A DNA stretch of 64,000 bases from Hartmannibacter diazotrophicus (GTDB lineage Bacteria > Pseudomonadota > Alphaproteobacteria > Rhizobiales > Pleomorphomonadaceae), in NCBI RefSeq assembly GCF_900231165.1, contig NZ_LT960614.1, positions 2,602,550 through 2,666,549 on the forward strand, in the 5' to 3' direction. The notes beneath the pieces were generated by a model. It was not told the origin of the DNA, did no database searches, and saw only the letters and a program-made list of their open reading frames with translations. Shown piece after piece: positions 46,440 through 56,926 of this stretch (within the stretch, counting starts at the first letter, position 1; every line of letters starts with the position of its first letter). The position numbers were made by a program, and so were the translations under genes.

Positions 46440-47165
46440 CTACGCCTCCCCCCGCTGCCGCCTGACGCGATCCACGAAATAGATGACGGTGCCGCCGACA
46501 AGACCGGCAAGCACGAGATCGAGCGTCGGATCGATCCAGTGGAAGAGCGGTAGCAGCAGGAACCCGCCGACGAATGCCACACGTTCGAGCCCGGTCCGCG
46601 AAGCGGTCCACAGCGAGAAGGTGAAATAGAGCGGCGTCAGGAAGAAGAGCGCGGCGGAGACCGCATCGGGCAGAGACCCGAGCACCTCATAGGCAAAGGC
46701 GGTCATCGCCGTGTTCGCCGCCACCAGGGTGATGGCAAAGCCCGCGAACCAGGCGACGCGATGCTCGCGCGGAACGTTCGGCAGATTTGCCATCGCGACG
46801 ACATAGGCCGTGACCGCGACGAATGTGGAGGTGAAATAGAGCTGCCAGCGCGGCGTGTTCGGTCCGCGCAAGGTCGGCAGCATCGAGATGGTCATCGGCA
46901 GCAGGCGAACCGAACAGAGGACGACGGCCAGGACCGTCGCCCCGAAGGACGCTCCCGAGGCGATCGATCCGACAAGGACCACCTGGCTCGGCAAGGCCCA
47001 GATGATAGCCGTCATCGCCGCCGCCAGCTCTTGCGAGATGCCGGATTCGCGCGCGAGCCCGGCAAATCCCGTCATCGACGCGAAGAGAATCAGGCCGGGT
47101 ATTGAGATGACCCCGCGCATGCCCCTGAGAAACCAGGTTCGCGAGGAAACAGGTAAGGACGCCAT
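46440..47165 (-). CDS. azlC: AzlC family amino-acid exporter subunit
   Basis: A 241-residue membrane protein. The family opening is FLRGMRGVISIPGLILFASMTGFAGLARESG, followed by IWALPSQVVLVGSIASGAS and VRLLPMTISMLPTLR. Six to seven helices. Works with AzlD to export branched-chain amino acids or analogues. The ATG at 47165 has AAGGA ten bases upstream; an in-frame extension to 47252 lacks family sequence. It lies 88 bp downstream of the DUF992 gene on the same strand. Confidence 0.9.
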   Translation of the reverse strand: MASLPVSSRTWFLRGMRGVISIPGLILFASMTGFAGLARESGISQELAAAMTAIIWALPSQVVLVGSIASGASFGATVLAVVLCSVRLLPMTISMLPTLRGPNTPRWQLYFTSTFVAVTAYVVAMANLPNVPREHRVAWFAGFAITLVAANTAMTAFAYEVLGSLPDAVSAALFFLTPLYFTFSLWTASRTGLERVAFVGGFLLLPLFHWIDPTLDLVLAGLVGGTVIYFVDRVRRQRGEA

Positions 47166-47253
47166 AACAGTGGCATCCTTGCCTGAGAATGATCGCCAGC
47201 GAAAGAGGTTTCCGGCAACGGAGCCATGCACCTTTCGCTGGCGGTCGGGCACG

Positions 47254-47742
47254 TCAGCCGTCGTTCATCGGCATCCTGAGATGCAGACCCGTCACCGCCG
47301 CCGTCAGGTTGGCGCCGGATTCGCTCTGCAGGCTGACCGGGTTGAGTGCGATGGACTTCATCGATCCGCCAATAAGGGTATTGGCCTGGACGCCCCGTCC
47401 GAGACTGGCGCCGGCGGATACGCCGCCATAATAGCCGGCCAGCGATTCCGGCTGGACCTTGGTCGAGGGCGCGAGCACGTACCAGACCAGATGAACGTCG
47501 TCTCGTTTGCCGAAATCGATGCCGTAGTGGTTGATCTTGGCCATCATGGGAACGGCGGGCTGGCTGCCGACCGGCTTGTAGGTACAGGACAGGTTGGCCG
47601 TCGAACCGACGATAAAATTGCTGCCCGATACTCCGTCGCAGACAAGCTTGCCGGCCTGGACACCCGGACTTGCCGCGAAGGCCGTGCCGGCGGAAAGGGC
47701 AAGCGCGAGGGAACCGATCGTCAGTGCATGTTTCGAAATCAT
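47254..47742 (-). CDS. DUF992 family secreted protein
   Basis: A 162-residue protein with signal peptide MISKHALTIGSLALALSAGTAFA. The mature part contains VQAGKLVCDGVSGSNFIVGSTANLSCTYKP (two Cys likely paired), then HYGIDFGKRDDVHLVWYVLAPS and GGVSAGASLGRGVQANTLIGG. This is DUF992, common in Rhizobiales and of unknown function; the glycine-rich beta pattern suggests a small periplasmic or outer-membrane-associated fold. The ATG has a perfect AAGGAGAT site. Confidence 0.9.
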   Translation of the reverse strand: MISKHALTIGSLALALSAGTAFAASPGVQAGKLVCDGVSGSNFIVGSTANLSCTYKPVGSQPAVPMMAKINHYGIDFGKRDDVHLVWYVLAPSTKVQPESLAGYYGGVSAGASLGRGVQANTLIGGSMKSIALNPVSLQSESGANLTAAVTGLHLRMPMNDG

Positions 47743-48193
47743 CTCGATCTCCTTTTCTGTCGATCTCGTTGAAAGTCCTTCCACATGTGGGGCCTAACGA
47801 TCCGCCGGCGGGTTTCGTTCCAAATCGGACCAACGGGCCGTGTCGGCCAGAAAAGACCCGCAAGCGAACGGCGCCTGACGCAGCAAACCTCCAGATATGG
47901 AACGGATGACTCAACGCGGGATACGACGTCGGCGTTCCTCATCAGCGAAATGGAACGACGAGAAGGCAGATGGGGATTGATTGTGGCGGGAAAAGGCCGT
48001 GCAATGTGGCGCCCGGCCTGCGCTTGGGACTTGATTTCTGGCGCCCAACGGCGCTCACATGGTCCGCTTGCGGCAATTGCCGCTACAGGAACACAATATC
48101 GTGAACCAGATTGGTCACGGTTCAAACGATTGATCCGCGTCCGGCGGCCTAGCCTCCGTGACCGGAAGACCATCCGACAGGATACGGATATCG
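47743..48193. other. Intergenic stretch with palindromes
   Basis: There is no coding signal. CCACATGTGG lies near the DUF992 start (47783-47792) and GCGGCAATTGCCGC at 48070-48083 is a perfect 14-bp palindrome. Either could be a regulator site for the two divergent neighbours. Confidence 0.35.
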
Positions 48194-48904
48194 ATGACGG
48201 TATTTTTCGGTGTGATCGCGGCGGCGATCCTGCTGTGGTTCGGGCTTAAATGGTTTGCCGTCACGCCCACTACCAAGCTGCTGACGCAGGGCCCGGGCAT
48301 GATGGCCATGGCAGCCGGCGCCATCGCGCTGCTTCTCGCCATGACAGGCAGGATCGGCCTGGCCGTGCCTGCCGCCGTTCTGGCCGCCTATCTCTGGGGT
48401 CGACGGCCTGCGCGCAAGGCACCGCAGCTTTCCGCCGACAACCGCCGCGACCCCTATCGCTCGATGGTCCGCTCGGCCGCCTTCGAGATGATCATCGACC
48501 AGCAGACCGGCGCGATCAGCGGCCGCATTCTTGCCGGAACTTTCGAGGGACGCGATCTCGATTCCCTCAATCCGGCCTCGCTGCGCCATCTCTATCTGGA
48601 GATTCAGAGCGACAGCGAGAGCGTCGCGCTATTTGAAGCGTATCTCGACCGCCGGCTTGCCGGATGGCGTAAAGACTTCGATTTCGACGAGAGTGCGCGG
48701 AAGAGTGGCACGGCGCGCGCGGGCGCCCTGAGTGAGGAGGAGGCGTACCAGATCCTTGGACTTGCGAATGGTGCCGGTGAGGCCGAGATCCGCGCCGCCC
48801 ATCGACGGCTGATGAAGCGCGTTCATCCGGACCAGGGCGGCTCCACCTTTCTCGCTGCCCGCATCAATCAAGCCAAAGACAGGCTTCTCTCCAAACATCG
48901 ATAA
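48194..48904 (+). CDS. Membrane-anchored J-domain protein
   Basis: A 236-residue protein. Two N-terminal helices (TVFFGVIAAAILLWFGL and GMMAMAAGAIALLLAM) are followed by a polar region and a C-terminal J-domain: EEEAYQILGLANGAGEAEIRAAHRRLMKRVHPDQGG with the HPD tripeptide. This resembles the DjlA/Pam18-like alphaproteobacterial J-proteins that recruit DnaK to the membrane. Clients are unknown. ATG 48194 is taken because it begins the membrane segment; the frame opens at 48158. Monocistronic. Confidence 0.85.
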   Translation: MTVFFGVIAAAILLWFGLKWFAVTPTTKLLTQGPGMMAMAAGAIALLLAMTGRIGLAVPAAVLAAYLWGRRPARKAPQLSADNRRDPYRSMVRSAAFEMIIDQQTGAISGRILAGTFEGRDLDSLNPASLRHLYLEIQSDSESVALFEAYLDRRLAGWRKDFDFDESARKSGTARAGALSEEEAYQILGLANGAGEAEIRAAHRRLMKRVHPDQGGSTFLAARINQAKDRLLSKHR

Positions 48905-49067
48905 GCTCCATGGGAACACAGTTACTAAGCCAATGGCACTTTTCTGACATGCGGCGAGGAGACGACTGCCTCCTGCCGACCAGACGCACGAACAGGCGCC
49001 TGGCGATCCCTGCTTGAGGGCTACTTTTCACAACACCTTTCGAAGTGTCGGACCAACGCCCTGCCCG

Positions 49068-50648
49068 TCACGAACGGATGGCGAAGCAGGCAAAATCCTT
49101 TTTCTTCAGCAGGGCACAGGCATTCTTGGCCGCATCGCCATCGTCGAACCCGGCGAAACGAGCGCGGTAGAAGGTCGACTTGCCCTTGTTGAACACCTCG
49201 GTCATCGGGTCGGCATTGGCGAGAACCCGCCCGCCCTTGTCCTGAGCCTTCGCAAGCAGGCTGTGGGCAGCCTCACGCGATGGCAGCGATCCGATCTGGA
49301 TCAGCCACTTCGACGACGATCCAGACTGGGCGGCAGACGCTGCCGGTGCGGCCGGCACGGTCGCAGGCAGTTGCTCGAGCGCGGCCAGTTCCGACTTTGA
49401 CGGCTGAATGACGTCGGCGACAGGCACCGGCGGCAGCGGCACGGAAACCGTCTGCACGGGAAGAGCGCTGTCTTCGCCTTCCATCTCCGCGTCGCCCATC
49501 GCGCTCGGCTCTTCGTCAACCTCGGCGAAGGCCTCGGCCGCGGACGAAGGAAGCGAACGGTCGACATAGGCGTCGGGGGCTGGCTGCGGCAGGACCTTCA
49601 CAGCCCGCTGCACGCTGATCGTCGCCGACGGCAGGATCGACGCCGTCGTAATTTCCTGCTGCGGCATCAGGGGCCGAGCCGGCGGCAGCGGATGCTTGCC
49701 AAGGCTGGCAACCATCTTCGGCTGAATGGCGATGTTCCTGGCCGCGACCGGCACCTTGTTTTCCACCGCCGAGGCAATGAGGTCATCGTCGACGCCACGT
49801 CCGCGGCGGGCCTTCGGCATGTATGCGGCAATCAGTTCGCGCATGCGGTCATCGCGCCAGCGGCCGCTTGTGCCGCCAAGGACGACGGCAACGACCTTGC
49901 GCCCGTCCCGCTGGACAGAGGTCACGAGATTGAAGCCGGACATCCGGGTGTATCCGGTCTTGATCCCGTCAACGCCCTCGACATTGCCAAGCAGGCGATT
50001 GTGGTTGCCGATCGTCCGGCCCTTCCACACGAATCTGCGGGTCTGGAAGTAGTCGAAATACCGCGGAAAGCGCACCTGGAGCGCTACGCCGAGGGTCATC
50101 ATGTCCCGCGCGGTCGTATATTGCCGCTCATCAGGAAGACCCGACGCGTTGCGAAACCGGGTGCCCCGCATGCCGATCGCCCGTGCCGTCCGGGTCATCC
50201 GGTCGGCAAAGGCGCTCTCCGAACCGGAGATGTTCTCGCCGATCGTCGACGCGACATCGTTGGCGGACTTGGTCACGAGCGCCTTGATCGCATCCTCGAC
50301 GGAAATCGTCTCGCCCGGCCTGAGCCCGAGCTTGGAGGGCGGCATGGATGCGCTGTGCTGCGTCGCGGTCAGGTTGCTCGAAAGACGGTAGCGCCCCCGC
50401 TCCAGTTCCTCGAAGAGAATGTAGAGCGTCATCATCTTGGTCAGCGACGCCGGATAGCGCCTCGCATCGGCGTTCTTCTGATGCAGCACCTTTCCCGTGG
50501 TCGTATCGACGACGATGTCGGCATATTTCGAGCTCTCGGCCCGGGACGGACTGGCAGCCAGCAATACGCTGCCGACCAGCGCGGCCGAACAAATCATCCG
50601 AAGAGCGTTGCAGAAGATCTTTTTTCCAAATGGACGGCTGCCAGACAC
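49068..50648 (-). CDS. D-alanyl-D-alanine carboxypeptidase with SPOR domain
   Basis: A 526-residue penicillin-binding protein 5/6-type enzyme that trims peptidoglycan pentapeptides. Signal peptide IFCNALRMICSAALVGSVLL with cleavage after SRA. Catalytic motifs are Ser69 in SLTK, SAN (128) and KTG (230). A proline-rich linker of about 150 residues leads to a SPOR domain (from about 450, WLIQIGSLPSREAAHSLLAKAQ), which binds denuded glycan at the septum. The fusion ties the enzyme to division sites. I choose the GTG at 50648, with AAGGA upstream; the frame is open to an ATG at 50741. Confidence 0.93.
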   Translation of the reverse strand: MSGSRPFGKKIFCNALRMICSAALVGSVLLAASPSRAESSKYADIVVDTTTGKVLHQKNADARRYPASLTKMMTLYILFEELERGRYRLSSNLTATQHSASMPPSKLGLRPGETISVEDAIKALVTKSANDVASTIGENISGSESAFADRMTRTARAIGMRGTRFRNASGLPDERQYTTARDMMTLGVALQVRFPRYFDYFQTRRFVWKGRTIGNHNRLLGNVEGVDGIKTGYTRMSGFNLVTSVQRDGRKVVAVVLGGTSGRWRDDRMRELIAAYMPKARRGRGVDDDLIASAVENKVPVAARNIAIQPKMVASLGKHPLPPARPLMPQQEITTASILPSATISVQRAVKVLPQPAPDAYVDRSLPSSAAEAFAEVDEEPSAMGDAEMEGEDSALPVQTVSVPLPPVPVADVIQPSKSELAALEQLPATVPAAPAASAAQSGSSSKWLIQIGSLPSREAAHSLLAKAQDKGGRVLANADPMTEVFNKGKSTFYRARFAGFDDGDAAKNACALLKKKDFACFAIRS

Positions 50649-51522
50649 GTTCGACCATTCCTTGCTTTTTGGGCTGCGGGCCCTGCCCGCGGAAAGCATG
50701 CGCGTTGACGACAAGGAGAAGCGCGCCAACCGCTGGATCATGTGTCGAACAGTGAAGGAACGGAGTTACAAAAGGGTAAAACGGACAGGAAATCCGCATA
50801 CCGAGCTTGGAACTTGGGAAAAAACCTTATTAAGGGAACGTAAATTCCAACAATCGTATGTTAATTTTCAAAATAATTTAAATATTTAAGACACCACGGT
50901 GAAGATTAAATTTTCTGAAATTCCAGTGAATCGATGGTTTATAATTGTTTAATCGCCGAATTTGGCGGCAAAAAACATGAGGTCAGCCCAGAATCCGCAT
51001 CATCGCACCCCGAAATCCGGACCAGTGGCTATTATCCTGGTGGGGCACTGCACAGAGGACGTCTGACAACGACTTCGAATTCGCCCGGCCCTTGTGAGAC
51101 TGAGGCCGTTCTCGCCTTCAGCATCGCCCCATCGAACCGGAACGCTCGACCGCCTTCAAAGATGACCCTCCGTGAAGGACTGGCCGCATGCCATTCTTGA
51201 GCTGATCACTCAAACTTTGTGCAGCGCACAAATTTTGTTGACCGCGGTTATTGCATTGCATATATTTGCATCAATTCGCTGGGTGGTCGCCTGAGAAGCA
51301 TCGAAGCGACAAAACAGGCCGGATTTTCTGGGTTCTCCTCGCCGAGCGAATACCGAGGGGCAATACGTCATCAGGCAAGTCAGGCCACCATCCTTGGCTC
51401 GCAGAGCCCTGAGGTCTCCTCACGGAAACGGGCACCGTTCCGGCCTCCGCGAGAGACGGGACAAAGGCTACCTGAACGCAAGGTCCACCCGGAAAAACGA
51501 TCGCACACACGAGGTTCACGAG
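50649..51522. other. Long intergenic region upstream of the phasin gene
   Basis: 874 bp with no supported gene. 50,820-50,950 is strikingly AT-rich for this genome. A dyad at 51216-51232 and TGCAT repeats just after it (51,250-51,275) lie in front of the phasin gene. Small open frames here lack coding character. Confidence 0.5.
51216..51232. promoter_or_regulatory. TTTGTGC-AGC-GCACAAA dyad, possible PhaR-type operator
   Basis: A 7-3-7 perfect inverted repeat lies about 290 bp before the phasin start, followed by several TGCA steps. Phasin genes are often repressed by PhaR, whose sites are TGC/GCA dyads; the link here is by analogy only. Confidence 0.35.
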
Positions 51523-51855
51523 ATGCTGAGCGGATACGAAGAGATGCAGAAGACCATGAAGGACAACATCGACCTCACCATGAAGTCGATCGACAAGATG
51601 TCCAAGGGCATGCAGGCCATGGCTGTTGAGGCGACGGACTATTCCAAGAAGTCCGCCGAGGATGCGTCCAAGATGGTCGAGGAGCTCATGGGCGCGAAAT
51701 CCTTCGACGTCGCGCTGGCGCTGCAGAGCGACTACTTCAAGAAGTCGTACGAGGGTGCGGTTTCGCAGATGACCAAGATGACCGAGATGTACATGGATCT
51801 GTCCAAGGACATGTCCAAGCCCTACGAGGCCATGACCGCCAAGTTCGGCAAGTAA
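51523..51855 (+). CDS. Phasin family protein
   Basis: A 110-residue amphipathic all-helical protein with regular Met/Lys/Asp heptads: MKDNIDLTMKSIDKMSKGMQ, then YSKKSAEDASKMVEELMGAKSFDVALALQSDYFKKSYE. The FDVALALQSDYFKKSYE stretch is a phasin hallmark. Phasins coat polyhydroxyalkanoate granules and set their size. No PHA genes occur in the window. ATG 51523 is chosen by family start; the upstream open frame is not protein-like. A strong terminator follows about 105 bp later. Confidence 0.9.
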   Translation: MLSGYEEMQKTMKDNIDLTMKSIDKMSKGMQAMAVEATDYSKKSAEDASKMVEELMGAKSFDVALALQSDYFKKSYEGAVSQMTKMTEMYMDLSKDMSKPYEAMTAKFGK

Positions 51856-52448
51856 CCGGCTCGGGTCGATACCGGGGCGTTGTGCCTGCGTCCGAAGGAC
51901 GCCCATCGCCCCGGAAGAGCCGCTGCGGACACGACCGCAGACCCCGATCTGAGATTTTCGAGCCCGGCCATGCCGGGCTTCTTTTTTTTCAGCCGGCCAA
52001 TCCCATATGAGGTGTCGCAGCAATAGGCTCTTCACTTTTTGGCGGGCTGCGCCAAACTGCCTCAAGAAGGCGCTTCACAAATCGCCCGTGACGTGATCGA
52101 CTTCCGGAAGAGGCCGACAGGGCAGAAGCGGTCTGCGCGTGGTTTTTGAAGCGGCCATAACCATCGCGGAAGGCTTCTCGTATCCGATGTGGTGCAGACG
52201 AGGATGGCGTACCGACTGTTCGCGACCGGAGAAGGCGGATCCGCCTGATCAGGCTGCCGGACAGAGACGCAAATGGTCGTGCGCAAGGTCAATTCCGTGA
52301 ACGTCCGGCGGAGAAACAACGCGGAAGCGACGCCTTGGAAGTTTCCGGACCGGCCTGGACGGATATGCTGCCCATCGGGGCAGGGTCCGGACGAGAAAGA
52401 CAGAAACCCCGCTTCGGCGCGATACCGAAAGGCAAGCGGAAAGAAGAG
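51856..52448. other. Gap between phasin and clpS genes
   Basis: The first part carries the phasin terminator. The rest, about 460 bp, is GC-rich with no supported gene and must hold the clpS promoter. A long open frame on the minus strand enters from clpA and is an antisense artefact. Confidence 0.4.
51961..51989 (+). terminator. Rho-independent terminator of the phasin gene
   Basis: Stem AGCCCGGC/GCCGGGCT with a three-base CAT loop, followed by TC and eight T residues. Confidence 0.92.
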
Positions 52449-52778
52449 ATGAGCAACGACATTCGTCGGTCGGACAACAACGATTCCGATGGGGACGTCG
52501 TCACGAAGACGAGGTCGCGGACCAAGCGTCCCAGCATGTACCGGGTGCTGCTGCTCAACGACGACTATACGCCCATGGAATTTGTCACGCATATCCTGGA
52601 GCGTTTTTTCAACAAAGGCCGAGAAGAAGCCATACGCATCATGTTGCATGTACACCATCACGGTGTCGGCGAATGCGGGGTCTTCACCTACGAGGTCGCC
52701 GAAACCAAGGTGACACAGGTGATGGATTTCGCCCGCCGCCACCAACACCCGCTCCAGTGTGTCATGGAAAAGAAGTGA
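52449..52778 (+). CDS. clpS: ClpS adaptor protein
   Basis: A 109-residue N-end-rule adaptor that delivers substrates with bulky N-terminal residues to ClpAP. An unstructured acidic leader of about 30 residues precedes the core [24 protein letters not shown], the [21 protein letters not shown] block and the end [11 protein letters not shown]. The substrate pocket residues (Asp-Asp, Met and His) are present. Start ATG after GAAGAG. clpA begins nine bases after the stop, the usual operon. Confidence 0.96.
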   Translation: MSNDIRRSDNNDSDGDVVTKTRSRTKRPSMYRVLLLNDDYTPMEFVTHILERFFNKGREEAIRIMLHVHHHGVGECGVFTYEVAETKVTQVMDFARRHQHPLQCVMEKK

Positions 52779-52787
52779 GGTTCTCCC

Positions 52788-55244
52788 GTGCCCTCTTTTT
52801 CCCGCAGTCTTGAAAAGGCTCTCCATCAGGCTCTTGCCCTGGCGAATGAGCGTCGCCAGGAATACGCAACGCTGGAACACCTGCTGTTGGCCCTGGTCGA
52901 CGATCAGGATGCCGCAGCGGTCATGCGCGCCTGCAATGTCGATCTCGATATCCTCAAGCGCAATCTCGTCGAATATATCGACACGGAACTTGAAAATCTT
53001 GTGACGGAACTGGGCGAGGAGTCCAAGCCCACGGCCGGATTCCAGCGCGTGATCCAGCGCGCGGTGATCCATGTCCAGTCGTCCGGACGCGACGAGGTGA
53101 CGGGCGCCAACGTGCTCGTGGCCATCTTCGCCGAACGGGAAAGCCACGCCGCCTATTTCCTGCAGGAGCAGGACATGACCCGTTACGACGCGGTCAACTA
53201 CATCAGCCACGGGATCGCCAAGCGGGCCGGCATGGCGGATTCGCGCCCCGTGCGCGGTGTCGACGACGAGGCGGCGACGACCGAGGGTGGCGAGACGTCG
53301 AAGAAGAAGACCGACGCGCTCGAGGCCTATTGCGTCAACCTCAACGAGAAGGCCGCCAAGGGCAAGATCGACCCGCTGATCGGCCGCGAGAGCGAGATCA
53401 ACCGGACGATCCAGGTGCTCTGCCGCCGCTCCAAGAACAACCCGCTCTATGTGGGTGATCCGGGCGTCGGCAAGACGGCGATCGCCGAAGGCCTTGCCAA
53501 GCGCATCATCGACGGCGACGTGCCGGAGGTTCTGCTCGATTCGACCATCTTCGCGCTCGACATGGGCGCGCTGCTGGCCGGCACGCGCTATCGCGGCGAC
53601 TTCGAGGAACGCCTCAAGCAGGTGGTCAAGGAGATCGAGAACTATCCCGGAGCGGTGATGTTCATCGACGAGATCCACACCGTCATCGGTGCGGGCGCGA
53701 CCTCGGGCGGCGCAATGGATGCGTCGAACCTGTTGAAGCCGGCCCTCGCCTCCGGTTCGATCCGTTGCATCGGTTCGACGACCTACAAGGAATACCGCCA
53801 GTTCTTCGAGAAGGACCGGGCCCTCGTGCGTCGCTTCCAGAAGATCGACGTCAACGAGCCGACCGTTCCCGATGCGATCGAGATCCTCAAGGGCCTGAAG
53901 CCCTATTTCGAGGACTACCACCGCGTCCGCTACACCAATGACGCCATCAAGGCGGCAGTGGAGCTTTCGGATCGTTACATCAACGACCGCAAGCTGCCGG
54001 ACAAGGCCATCGACGTCATCGACGAGACCGGCGCCTCGCAGATGCTTCTGCCTGAAAGCCGTCGCCGCAAGACGATTGGCGTCAAGGAGATCGAGAACAC
54101 CATCGCCACGATGGCCCGCATTCCGCCGAAGTCCGTCTCGAAGGACGATGCGGAGGTGCTGGAGAACATCGAGACGAACCTCAAGCGTGTCGTCTACGGA
54201 CAGGACGAGGCGATCACCGCCCTCTCCTCCGCGATCAAGCTCGCCCGTGCGGGCCTGCGCGAGCCGGAGAAGCCGATCGGCAACTACCTCTTCTCCGGTC
54301 CGACCGGCGTCGGCAAGACCGAGGTGGCGCGCCAGCTCGCCTCGCTGCTTGGTGTGCACCTCATTCGCTTCGATATGTCGGAGTATATGGAGCGGCACAC
54401 GGTCTCGCGTCTGATTGGCGCTCCGCCCGGCTATGTCGGCTTCGACCAGGGCGGTCTCCTGACCGATGGCGTCGACCAGCACCCGCACTGCGTCCTTCTG
54501 CTGGACGAGATCGAAAAGGCCCATCCGGACCTCTTCAACATCCTCCTGCAGGTGATGGACCACGGCAAGCTGACCGACCACAACGGCAAGCAGGTCGATT
54601 TCCGCAACGTCATCCTGATCATGACGACGAATGCGGGCGCGGCCGACATGGCCAAGGCACCGATCGGCTTCAACCGCACGCGGCGCGAAGGCGACGACGA
54701 GGAGGCGATCAACCGCCTGTTCACGCCGGAGTTCCGCAACCGCCTCGATGCGATCATCCCGTTCGGCGCCCTGCCGCCGGAGGTCGTCCGTTCGGTCGTC
54801 ACCAAGTTCGTGATGCAGCTGGAAGCCCAGCTCACCGACCGCAACGTGACCTTCGAACTCTCCGATGCGGCCGTGAACTGGCTGGCTGAAAAGGGCTACG
54901 ACGAGCGCATGGGTGCGAGGCCACTTGGCCGCGTGATCCAGGAGAACATCAAGCGGCCGCTTGCGGACGCCGTGCTCTTCGGCGCGCTCAAGAAGGGTGG
55001 CACCGTGAAGGTCGACGTGGAGACGAAGGAAGACGGCAAGACCGGCCTGAAGCTTGACGTGATCGCCTATACGCCGCCGCCGCCGAAGGCGTCGAAGTCG
55101 GGACCGGGGCCCGCCTCGGATGGTCCGGATGACGACGATCCGAAGCCGCGCAAGCGCACGCGCAAGTCGCCGCCGAACTCTGGCGACGGCGGCGCCTCGC
55201 CGCGTCGCGGATCGGTGCCGAAGGTGCCTTTGAAGATCGTCTGA
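52788..55244 (+). CDS. clpA: ATP-dependent Clp protease ATPase subunit ClpA
   Basis: An 818-residue AAA+ unfoldase that feeds ClpP. Order: N-terminal Clp repeats (1-145), linker, D1 with Walker [14 protein letters not shown] (about 223-235) and Walker B FIDEIHTV (about 291), and D2 with Walker [14 protein letters not shown] (about 503-515). The pore loop GYVGFDQGG is near 547. A basic, proline-rich tail of about 60 residues ([14 protein letters not shown]) is longer than in E. coli. Paired with clpS and closed by a strong terminator. Confidence 0.98.
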   Translation: MPSFSRSLEKALHQALALANERRQEYATLEHLLLALVDDQDAAAVMRACNVDLDILKRNLVEYIDTELENLVTELGEESKPTAGFQRVIQRAVIHVQSSGRDEVTGANVLVAIFAERESHAAYFLQEQDMTRYDAVNYISHGIAKRAGMADSRPVRGVDDEAATTEGGETSKKKTDALEAYCVNLNEKAAKGKIDPLIGRESEINRTIQVLCRRSKNNPLYVGDPGVGKTAIAEGLAKRIIDGDVPEVLLDSTIFALDMGALLAGTRYRGDFEERLKQVVKEIENYPGAVMFIDEIHTVIGAGATSGGAMDASNLLKPALASGSIRCIGSTTYKEYRQFFEKDRALVRRFQKIDVNEPTVPDAIEILKGLKPYFEDYHRVRYTNDAIKAAVELSDRYINDRKLPDKAIDVIDETGASQMLLPESRRRKTIGVKEIENTIATMARIPPKSVSKDDAEVLENIETNLKRVVYGQDEAITALSSAIKLARAGLREPEKPIGNYLFSGPTGVGKTEVARQLASLLGVHLIRFDMSEYMERHTVSRLIGAPPGYVGFDQGGLLTDGVDQHPHCVLLLDEIEKAHPDLFNILLQVMDHGKLTDHNGKQVDFRNVILIMTTNAGAADMAKAPIGFNRTRREGDDEEAINRLFTPEFRNRLDAIIPFGALPPEVVRSVVTKFVMQLEAQLTDRNVTFELSDAAVNWLAEKGYDERMGARPLGRVIQENIKRPLADAVLFGALKKGGTVKVDVETKEDGKTGLKLDVIAYTPPPPKASKSGPGPASDGPDDDDPKPRKRTRKSPPNSGDGGASPRRGSVPKVPLKIV

Positions 55245-55270
55245 GCGAAGCGCTCTCGCTTCAACAAGAC

Positions 55271-55302
55271 AAAAGGCCGGCAACCCTGTTGCCGGCCTTT
55301 TT
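55271..55302 (+). terminator. Rho-independent terminator of clpS-clpA
   Basis: Stem AAAGGCCGGCAA/TTGCCGGCCTTT with a five-base loop and a T-run, 27 bp after the clpA stop. Confidence 0.92.
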
Positions 55303-55421
55303 CATTTCATTCTGTCTCCCCCGACCGCAGCCAAAGACGAACCATCCCTCAAGAGCGGAGATTTGCCAGAGGGCTCGGGAAGCGGAAACGGGAGACAGTG
55401 ATGCTCCGGGCCAGCCGTCTT

Positions 55422-56081
55422 TCAGGCATCCTCGGGAATGCGTGAGCCCTGGGGCTTCTGGCTTTTCGTCTTCGTCGTTTCAGGACTGACCAGGCCGCCG
55501 GAAATGATGAGCTTCGCGGCATCCTCGATGCTCATGTCGAGCTCCGTCACGTCCTCCTTCGGAACGAAGAGCAGGTAGCCCGACGTGGGATTGGGTGTCG
55601 TTGGCAGGAAGACGCAGACCATATCGTCCTGAGGCAGCTTTTCTGCCAGTTCGCCGCGCGTGCTGACCGAAATGAAGACAATCGAATAGAGCCCCTTGCG
55701 CGGATATTCGATCAGAGCGGCCGTCTTGAAGGAGTTGCCGCGCTCGGACAGGACCGTCTCGAAGATCTGCTTGAGGCCCCGATAGAGATTGCGCACGACC
55801 GGCATCCGGTCGAGCAGATGCTCGCCCCAGTGGATCAGTGTTCGCCCGGCCAGACTGGCGGTGAGGAAGCCGATGATCGTCAGCGTGACGAAGCCGACCA
55901 CCAGGCCGAACCCCGGCACAGGAAAAGGTAGGTAGGAATCGGGCGTATAAGCCCTTGGGATATAGGGTTTGACCCAGCTGTCGACCCAGTTGATCAGCGA
56001 CCAGGACAGATAGAGCGTGATGCCGGCCGGGCCGGCCACGATAAGGCCCGTCAGGAAGTAGTTCCTAAGCCTGGTGAGCAT
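55422..56081 (-). CDS. DUF502 family membrane protein
   Basis: A 219-residue protein with two membrane helices (TGLIVAGPAGITLYLSWSLI and FGLVVGFVTLTIIGFLTASL) followed by a soluble domain with LDRMPVVRNLYRGLKQIFETVL and VCVFLPTTPNPTSGYLLFVPKEDV. This is DUF502 (COG2928), widespread and of unknown function. Start ATG 56081 (MLTRLRNYF); five codons upstream are also open. Convergent with clpA. Confidence 0.9.
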   Translation of the reverse strand: MLTRLRNYFLTGLIVAGPAGITLYLSWSLINWVDSWVKPYIPRAYTPDSYLPFPVPGFGLVVGFVTLTIIGFLTASLAGRTLIHWGEHLLDRMPVVRNLYRGLKQIFETVLSERGNSFKTAALIEYPRKGLYSIVFISVSTRGELAEKLPQDDMVCVFLPTTPNPTSGYLLFVPKEDVTELDMSIEDAAKLIISGGLVSPETTKTKSQKPQGSRIPEDA

Positions 56082-56566
56082 GCACCACGTCTCCAACTCT
56101 CGGGCCGGTCAGCGCCGGCCATCGGACAGATTACCCAAGCAAGTACCACGGTGGCGCGGTAAAGACTATGGTGTGGAGTATGCCAGTCGGATATCCGGGC
56201 GCCACGTCTTCCAGCCGTCAGAGGGGACGTTATCGTGACCGCCCGGACGTCGCCCTGCCGCCTGCCCGGCGACGGCGGCAATTCCGAAGGCTCCTCCGGC
56301 ACGCGCAAGATGAATGCGCCACCTTGGCTTCCCACCCAAGCTATCGCACGAAAGCCGATGACCGTTAAGCGAATTTCGGAACCTCGAATCCCGCCGCGAC
56401 CGGTGTCTTCGCTGGCGGCAACGCGCTTGAGGCGGAACGTCCAAGGGTCGCCCGCTTGTGACAGGCGGGCCATATGATACCCTTGTCGTGAAAAGGGTCC
56501 CTTCGCCGGCGCGCTCGACAGCATGCGCCCGATCAGGCACTTGGCACCCCATCAGGTTCTCGGACA
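56082..56566. other. Intergenic region
   Basis: 485 bp between two divergent membrane-protein genes. Short open frames on both strands lack similarity or ribosome sites. Nothing definite is seen. Confidence 0.4.
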
Positions 56567-56926
56567 TTGCCACGCAGCTTCTTTCTCCTTTGCGGATTTC
56601 TGTTTCTCGGTCTGGCGGTCATCGGCGCAATCCTGCCGCTGATGCCGACGACCATTTTTGTCATTCTCGCCGCAGGCTGCTTCACCCGTTCCTCGCCGCG
56701 CCTTGAGCAATGGCTTCTCGACCACAAGATCTTCGGTCCAACGCTGCGTCGCTGGCGGGAGAATCATGCTATTCCGCCGGTGGCCAAGGGAATGGCCGTT
56801 GGCGGAATGACGATTGGTCTTGCCGGCTTCATCTATGGTGCGGAACCGCCGGCTTGGGGTATTGCGCTTGCGTTTGTCTTCATTGCGGCCTGCGCGGGCT
56901 ATGTCTTGACCCGGCCGTCAGCATGA
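56567..56926 (+). CDS. YbaN (DUF454) family membrane protein
   Basis: A 119-residue protein with three to four helices: LLCGFLFLGLAVIGAILPLMPTTIFVILAAGCF is the DUF454 hallmark, followed by FTRSSPRLEQWLLDHKIFGPTLRRWRENHAIP. Function unknown; in some bacteria it neighbours haem or iron genes, but not here. The first in-frame start codon is a TTG at 56567; the true start may differ by a few residues. Confidence 0.88.
   Translation: MPRSFFLLCGFLFLGLAVIGAILPLMPTTIFVILAAGCFTRSSPRLEQWLLDHKIFGPTLRRWRENHAIPPVAKGMAVGGMTIGLAGFIYGAEPPAWGIALAFVFIAACAGYVLTRPSA

Noticed and set aside
52062-55283. 1,073-codon minus-strand open frame opposite clpA
   Set aside because: The composition is Arg/His/Asp-rich and matches nothing, while clpA on the other strand is unambiguous. 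It is striking by length only.
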